A DNA stretch of 18,387 bases from an uncultured Bacteroidales bacterium (GTDB lineage: Bacteria > Bacteroidota > Bacteroidia > Bacteroidales > Muribaculaceae), in contig UQMZ01000058.1 of NCBI GenBank assembly GCA_900542185.1, positions 1 to 18,387 on the forward strand. The letters are read 5' to 3'. Within the stretch, counting starts at the first letter, position 1; the number at the start of each line of letters is the position of its first letter. Below, piece after piece: positions 14,335-18,387 of this stretch. The notes beneath the pieces are model-generated. The model was given only the letters and a program-made list of their open reading frames with translations, was not told the origin of the DNA and did not search any database. Position numbers and translations under genes: made by a program.

Positions 14335-14367
14335 CCGGCTGACAGCCTGAAACGGCCGTCAGCCCGG
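14335..14367 (-). terminator. Strong stem-loop just after serS
   Basis: On the - strand, 8 nt past the serS stop, GCTGACGGCC pairs with GGCTGTCAGC (one G·T) around GTTTCA, with further CCG/CGG pairs outside a one-base bulge. No T-run follows in that direction. It may be a partial attenuator, an RNA-stabilising 3' structure or a processing site between serS and the downstream genes rather than a full terminator. Confidence 0.45.
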
Positions 14368-14375
14368 TGTGATTG

Positions 14376-15647
14376 TCAGTCTATCATATCGAATCCGGTG
14401 TACTTCACCAGGCACTCGGGCACCTTGATGCCCTGCGGCGTCTGGTTGTTCTCCAGCAGTGCGGCCACGATGCGGGGCAGAGCCAGAGCCGAACCGTTCA
14501 GCGTGTGGCACAGCTTGGTCTTCTTGTCGTCGCCACGGTAGCGGCACTTCAGACGGTTGGCCTGATATGTCTCGAAGTTGGATACCGAGCTTACCTCAAG
14601 CCAGCGCTTCTGGGCCGCGCTCCAAACCTCGAAGTCGAAGGTGATGGCCGAAGTGAACGACATGTCGCCGCCGCACAGGCGCAGTATGTGCCAGGGGAGG
14701 CCCAGCTTCTCGAGCAGACCCTGCACATGGTCCTTCATCTCCTCCAGAGCCGCGTACGAATCCTCCGGACGCTCGATGCGGACTATCTCTACCTTGTCGA
14801 ACTGATGCAGACGGTTCAAGCCGCGCACGTCCTTGCCGTAGCTGCCGGCCTCGCGGCGCCAGCAGGGCGAGTAGGCGCAGTTCTTCTTGGGCAGCTCGTT
14901 CTCGGGGATGATCACGTCGCGGTATATGTTGGTAACGGGCACTTCGGCGGTGGGAATCAGATAGAGGTCGTCGAGGTTGACGTGATACATCTGGCCCTCC
15001 TTGTCGGGAAGCTGGCCTGTGCCGTAACCGGAAGCCTCGTTCACCACGAAGGGAGGCTCCACCTCAACGTAACCGGCCTTCCAGGCCTCGTCGAGGAAGA
15101 ACTGTATCAGCGCGCGCTGCAGACGGGCGCCCTTGCCTACGTAGAAGGGGAAACCGGCGCCGGTGACCTTAACGCCTAATTCAAAGTCGATGATGTTGTA
15201 TTTCTTGGCGAGTTCCCAGTGGGGGAGAGCGTCTTCGGGCAGCTCGGGCATCGGACCGCCGGTCTTTTCTACCACATTGTCTTCTGCCGATGTGCCGAGG
15301 GGCACGGTCTCGTTGGGGAGGTTGGGCACGGTCAGCAGGAGCTGCAGCTGCTTGTGTTCGCACTCCTCCAGGCGGTCCTGCAGACCTTTGGTCTCGCCCT
15401 TGATGCGGGCCACCTCGGCCTTGGCATCTTCAGCTTCCTCCTTCTTGCCCTGCTTCATCAGCGCGCCGATGCTCGCAGCTAATTTCTTCAGCTCCGACGC
15501 ATCCGTGTCGCACTTGTGCTGAAGCTTGCGGCGCTCCTCGTCTATCTCCAGTATTTCCGTTATAATACCGCGACCGTCAAATCCTTTGACAGCCAGTCTG
15601 CCGATCACATATTCCGGATCAGCCTTTATCTGTTGCAATGTCAGCAT
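14376..15647 (-). CDS. serS: Seryl-tRNA synthetase
   Basis: A 423-aa class II synthetase charging tRNA-Ser in the cytoplasm. The N-terminal long-helix tRNA-binding arm (about 28-105) is rich in Glu, Lys and Leu. The catalytic core follows with TAEVPVTN (233-240), motif 2 around SPCWRREAGSYGKD (R264, R265) and motif 3 NGSALALPRIVAALLEN (384-400, R392). Length and order match bacterial SerRS. It is the first gene of the reverse cluster and is divergent from the glycosidase lipoprotein gene, with 240 bp between. Confidence 0.97.
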   Translation of the reverse strand: MLTLQQIKADPEYVIGRLAVKGFDGRGIITEILEIDEERRKLQHKCDTDASELKKLAASIGALMKQGKKEEAEDAKAEVARIKGETKGLQDRLEECEHKQLQLLLTVPNLPNETVPLGTSAEDNVVEKTGGPMPELPEDALPHWELAKKYNIIDFELGVKVTGAGFPFYVGKGARLQRALIQFFLDEAWKAGYVEVEPPFVVNEASGYGTGQLPDKEGQMYHVNLDDLYLIPTAEVPVTNIYRDVIIPENELPKKNCAYSPCWRREAGSYGKDVRGLNRLHQFDKVEIVRIERPEDSYAALEEMKDHVQGLLEKLGLPWHILRLCGGDMSFTSAITFDFEVWSAAQKRWLEVSSVSNFETYQANRLKCRYRGDDKKTKLCHTLNGSALALPRIVAALLENNQTPQGIKVPECLVKYTGFDMID

Positions 15648-15684
15648 TGTTGTTGGGTCTTTGAATCCTATCCTTATCAGGGGT

Positions 15685-15719
15685 CCGGTTATGCGGGCTG
15701 TTTCTCCGGCCCGGTTATG
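15685..15719 (-). repeat. Direct repeats in the serS leader
   Basis: CCGGTTATG occurs at 15685-15693 and 15711-15719. The 12 bases after each copy are also partly alike (7 of 12 by eye). The predicted serS transcript would carry both. Function unknown; no T-box or other known riboswitch is recognised. Confidence 0.4.
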
Positions 15720-15775
15720 AAAGCCGTTTCAGCCTTCCCGGTTCCTTGATAATGATATGATATCCTTTTAAACCG

Positions 15776-15807
15776 CGAAAATAATCAAAATTTCTGAGAT
15801 AATGAAA
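15776..15807 (-). promoter_or_regulatory. Possible promoter of the serS cluster
   Basis: Read on the - strand, TTTC (15807-15804) and TATTTTCG (15783-15776) are spaced by 20 bp. Each is one mismatch from the Bacteroidota boxes TTTG and TAnnTTTG. This would give a leader of about 120 nt for serS. Confidence 0.4.
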
Positions 15808-15834
15808 TTTAGGATACGTTAACTGACTTAATGG

Positions 15835-15866
15835 TTTGTGATTCCCGACGTTTTGTAGTATTTTTG
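15835..15866 (+). promoter_or_regulatory. Promoter of the GH-A lipoprotein gene
   Basis: TTTG at 15835-15838 and TATTTTTG at 15859-15866, 20 bp apart, match both Bacteroidota promoter boxes. The predicted leader before the ATG at 15888 is only about 15 nt. Confidence 0.75.
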
Positions 15867-15887
15867 CGGTAGATAAAACAGAATGAC

Positions 15888-18191
15888 ATGAAAAACCGGA
15901 TAATAGCCGCGTGCGCGTTGGTCGCGATGGGCGGCGTTGCGGCTTGCGGAGCTAAGGCTTACGGAGCTAAGAAGAGTCAGATCAATCCCCACCGACAGAA
16001 GTATGAGGTGTTCGTTGACAGCGAGGGCGTGATGCGCCGCAGCGACAACAAACAGGAGGTCAGCTATTATGGCACGAACTATACCGTTCCGTTCGCATAT
16101 TCCTACCGGGCGTTGGGTTATGAGGGTAAGGACCGCAAACACGCCATTGACCGGGATGTCTACCATCTGGCCCGCTTAGGTCTGAATGCGTTCCGTCTGC
16201 ATCTGTGGGACGCCGAACTGGCCGATTCTGTCGGCAACTTGGTGCAGAGCGAGCACCTGGACCTGTTGGACTACCTTATCGCCCAGCTGGAGAAGCGCGG
16301 CATCGACATCGTGCTTACCGCGCAGACCAATTTCGGCAACGGTTACCCCGAAAAGGATGCCGACACAGGTTCGTTCACCTACGACTACGACAAGTGCAAC
16401 ATCCATTTCGATCCCACAGCGCGTGATGCCCAGGCGCGTTATCTGCAGCAACTGGTCAAGCACCGCAATCCGTATACAGGCCGCACTCTTGCCGACGACA
16501 AGGCCGTGGTGGCCATCGAGATCAATAACGAGCCATGCCACAAGGCATCTAAAAAGAGCGTGACGGAATACATCGACCAGATGTCGGCCGCGCTGCGCAA
16601 GGGCGGCTATAAGCGTCCTATATTATATAATGTGACGCACAATCCCGACGTGACCTCAGCCTACTACGATGCCAAGGACATTCAGGGCACAACGTATCAG
16701 TGGTATCCCACCGGGCTGGTGGCCGGCCATGAGCGCAAGGGGAATTTCCTGCCGGCGCTGGACAATTATACCATTCCATGGGAGGATACGATTCCTGCGT
16801 ACAAGCACCTGGCCCGCGCCGTCTACGAGTTCGACCCGGCCGACGTGCTCTATTCGCATCTCTATCCGGCAATAGCGCGCACATTTCGCGGCAAAGGTTT
16901 CCAGTGGATTACCCAGTTTGCCTATGATCCCATCGACCTGGCGCAGTATAATACGGAATACCCCACTCATTATATGAACTTAGCCTACACGCCGGCCAAG
17001 GCCCTGAGCCTGATGATAGCAGCCGAGACGGCCCGCGAGACGCCCCGTGGCGCAGACTACGGCAAATATCCCGATAACACCAAGTTCGGCCATACCCGTG
17101 TGTCGCACGACCCCGACCTGTCGGTGTTCAACTCTCCGCAGAAATTCATATACAGCAATTCTACCGAAGATAATCCAGTCTGTCCCGACAGTCTGGAACT
17201 GGTGGCCGGTCACGGTTCGTCGCCCGTGGTGAAGTACGACGGCACCGGAGCGTATTTCCTTGACCGGACCGTGCAGCCTGGCGTCTGGCGCATGGAGATA
17301 ATGCCCGACGCCGACATATTGGACGATCCGTTCGGCAACACGTCCCTCAACGATGCCAAGATCGTGGCCGTGGACCGTCCGCACCGGATAAAACTGAACC
17401 TGCCTGGACTGCGCCGCGACTATACATTATATAAGGTGACGGCCGACAACGAGGCCGAGAAAGTCGGCCGACGCGCCGACGTGCTGCCGGGCATCTATCT
17501 TGTGGTGGCCACCGGCATCGAGCCTGACATGGATCTGCTCATGGAAGGAAAGATTGCGGGCAACTTAGGTTTCACGGAATTCGTGAAGCCGGAACCGACG
17601 CGCGTTCCGTTGGCATTGCTCTCGCCGAAGCAAGGTGACGTGAACCTTGACGTCAACATGATTCCCGAAAGCTGGGATTTTTCGTTCAATTACGTCAACC
17701 CCAACTGGTACGACCCGGTGCATTATAAACTTGACATACGTAATGACAAGCCCGACAGTCGCACCGTAATACGCCGCCGTGTCGGTGACAAGATAGCGAA
17801 AGTGCCCGAAACGGTGAATCCGACGCAGCTCAAGGTGGCGTTCCTGACTATGAATCCGGCCGACAGTTACGGCGTTACCGATTTGCCCGGCGCGGACGCA
17901 AAGGTGTCCGTAGTGTCTCGCAACGGCTACACGTACTCGGCGCCGATGACGTTCGTGGCTGTGGAACCGACCGCAAATATCCCGGCGGCTTCGGCTGTGG
18001 CAACAATAAACATCAAGGATCTGACACCCGACACCGGCGTGATAATGCCCGCGCCGTATCCTGTGACAGTGACCCGCGAGATACCTAAGACCGACATTCC
18101 GCTCGGTTCGTTCCGCGACATCGAGTTCATCCAACTTAATCTTCCGACCCGTAAAGGCACCTATCTCATCAAGGATATCTGGCTGGAATAA
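15888..18191 (+). CDS. Lipoprotein with GH5-like (clan GH-A) catalytic domain
   Basis: A 767-aa predicted surface or periplasmic lipoprotein: the signal peptide ends in a lipobox GVAAC with Cys20. Residues about 55-385 look like a (beta/alpha)8 glycosidase of clan GH-A, GH5-like. Landmarks are NAFRLHLWD (100-108), IEINNEP (210-216) with the likely acid/base E215, and RAVYEFDPADV (310-320) with the likely nucleophile E314. The final-strand motif GFQWITQFAYDP (337-348) follows. The C-terminal half (about 400-767) is beta-rich and of unknown role. Bacteroidota homologues are often annotated only as membrane or secreted protein. The polysaccharide substrate cannot be told, and the family assignment is by motif only. 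It is transcribed alone from its own promoter, divergent from serS, and ends at a long hairpin. Confidence 0.78.
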   Translation: MKNRIIAACALVAMGGVAACGAKAYGAKKSQINPHRQKYEVFVDSEGVMRRSDNKQEVSYYGTNYTVPFAYSYRALGYEGKDRKHAIDRDVYHLARLGLNAFRLHLWDAELADSVGNLVQSEHLDLLDYLIAQLEKRGIDIVLTAQTNFGNGYPEKDADTGSFTYDYDKCNIHFDPTARDAQARYLQQLVKHRNPYTGRTLADDKAVVAIEINNEPCHKASKKSVTEYIDQMSAALRKGGYKRPILYNVTHNPDVTSAYYDAKDIQGTTYQWYPTGLVAGHERKGNFLPALDNYTIPWEDTIPAYKHLARAVYEFDPADVLYSHLYPAIARTFRGKGFQWITQFAYDPIDLAQYNTEYPTHYMNLAYTPAKALSLMIAAETARETPRGADYGKYPDNTKFGHTRVSHDPDLSVFNSPQKFIYSNSTEDNPVCPDSLELVAGHGSSPVVKYDGTGAYFLDRTVQPGVWRMEIMPDADILDDPFGNTSLNDAKIVAVDRPHRIKLNLPGLRRDYTLYKVTADNEAEKVGRRADVLPGIYLVVATGIEPDMDLLMEGKIAGNLGFTEFVKPEPTRVPLALLSPKQGDVNLDVNMIPESWDFSFNYVNPNWYDPVHYKLDIRNDKPDSRTVIRRRVGDKIAKVPETVNPTQLKVAFLTMNPADSYGVTDLPGADAKVSVVSRNGYTYSAPMTFVAVEPTANIPAASAVATINIKDLTPDTGVIMPAPYPVTVTREIPKTDIPLGSFRDIEFIQLNLPTRKGTYLIKDIWLE

Positions 18192-18213
18192 TCCTGTCGA
18201 AAATCAGTAAAAT

Positions 18214-18256
18214 TTGCGTCGCTTCGGAAAATATTTCGGAGCGGCGCAACAATTTT
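18214..18256 (+). terminator. Terminator after the GH-A lipoprotein gene
   Basis: TTGCG-T-CGCT (18214-18223) pairs with AGCG-G-CGCAA (18240-18249), with one T·G. An inner stem continues from the CGGAAA/TTTCG bases. A T-run (TTTT) lies at 18253-18256, where it could also pair with the AAAA before the stem. The remaining bases to the window end are AT-rich and show no gene or clear promoter box. Confidence 0.7.
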
Positions 18257-18387
18257 CAGCGGAGAAGGTTCAATTCGGCTCTCTAAATTAACAGAAATAT
18301 ATAAATATTAACATTTATTGATTCATCGGATAATCAACGACTTAAACGGATAAGTAAAGGAATTTAGAAAAAATATCGTGCGGGGAC

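Noticed and set aside
16905..16932. Apparent loss of the GH-A nucleophile (ITQF where TEF might be expected)
   Set aside because: The better alignment puts the nucleophile at E314 in VYEFD on strand 7, with WITQF on strand 8, so the enzyme need not be inactive.

Overview
The window looks like chromosomal DNA of a Bacteroidota bacterium, order Bacteroidales, possibly a Muribaculaceae-like gut lineage (the family is an inference). Reasons: several start sites follow a TAnnTTTG box with a TTTG-like box 20 bp upstream, as in Bacteroidota sigma-ABfr promoters; Shine-Dalgarno sequences are weak; there is a DUF2027 protein, a menaquinone-type UbiE/MenG, Bacteroidota-style glycoside hydrolases and a T9SS-like C-terminal domain. 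Most of the content is housekeeping. No CRISPR array, transposase, phage module or complete known defence system is visible.

Left edge (1-1238): two tandem identical tRNA-Val(TAC) genes, the first cut by the window edge, then a strong terminator. Next comes an AT-richer segment with a small PDDEXK-like GxxExxY protein, followed by about 530 bp without a gene. That non-coding stretch holds nested inverted repeats able to fold back over about 340 nt, plus 14-bp tandem repeats. It is the least explained part of the window.

Forward block (1239-8816): sufB (Fe-S scaffold), phoH (ATPase) and a DUF2027 protein lacking its usual Smr domain are tightly packed, followed after 72 bp by a secreted GH13 alpha-amylase-family enzyme with a sorting-type C-terminus. 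Then come two independently transcribed envelope genes: a small acidic repeat-bearing lipoprotein with a structured leader, and a membrane-anchored coiled-coil protein whose promoter nearly touches its start codon. A tRNA-Gln(TTG) gene with its own promoter follows and ends at a bidirectional terminator.

Reverse block (9112-15647): a likely operon read right to left: serS, a membrane-anchored predicted pseudokinase, a YghO-like GNAT protein, ubiE/menG, a U32 peptidase-family protein overlapping ubiE, and a class I aminotransferase. Its 3' end carries nine phased 10-bp repeats before the terminator shared with tRNA-Gln.

Right edge (15648-18387): a divergent promoter region separates serS from a lipoprotein with a GH5-like (clan GH-A) catalytic domain, closed by a long hairpin terminator. 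With the GH13 enzyme this suggests extracellular or surface polysaccharide processing, although no susC/susD pair is present here.
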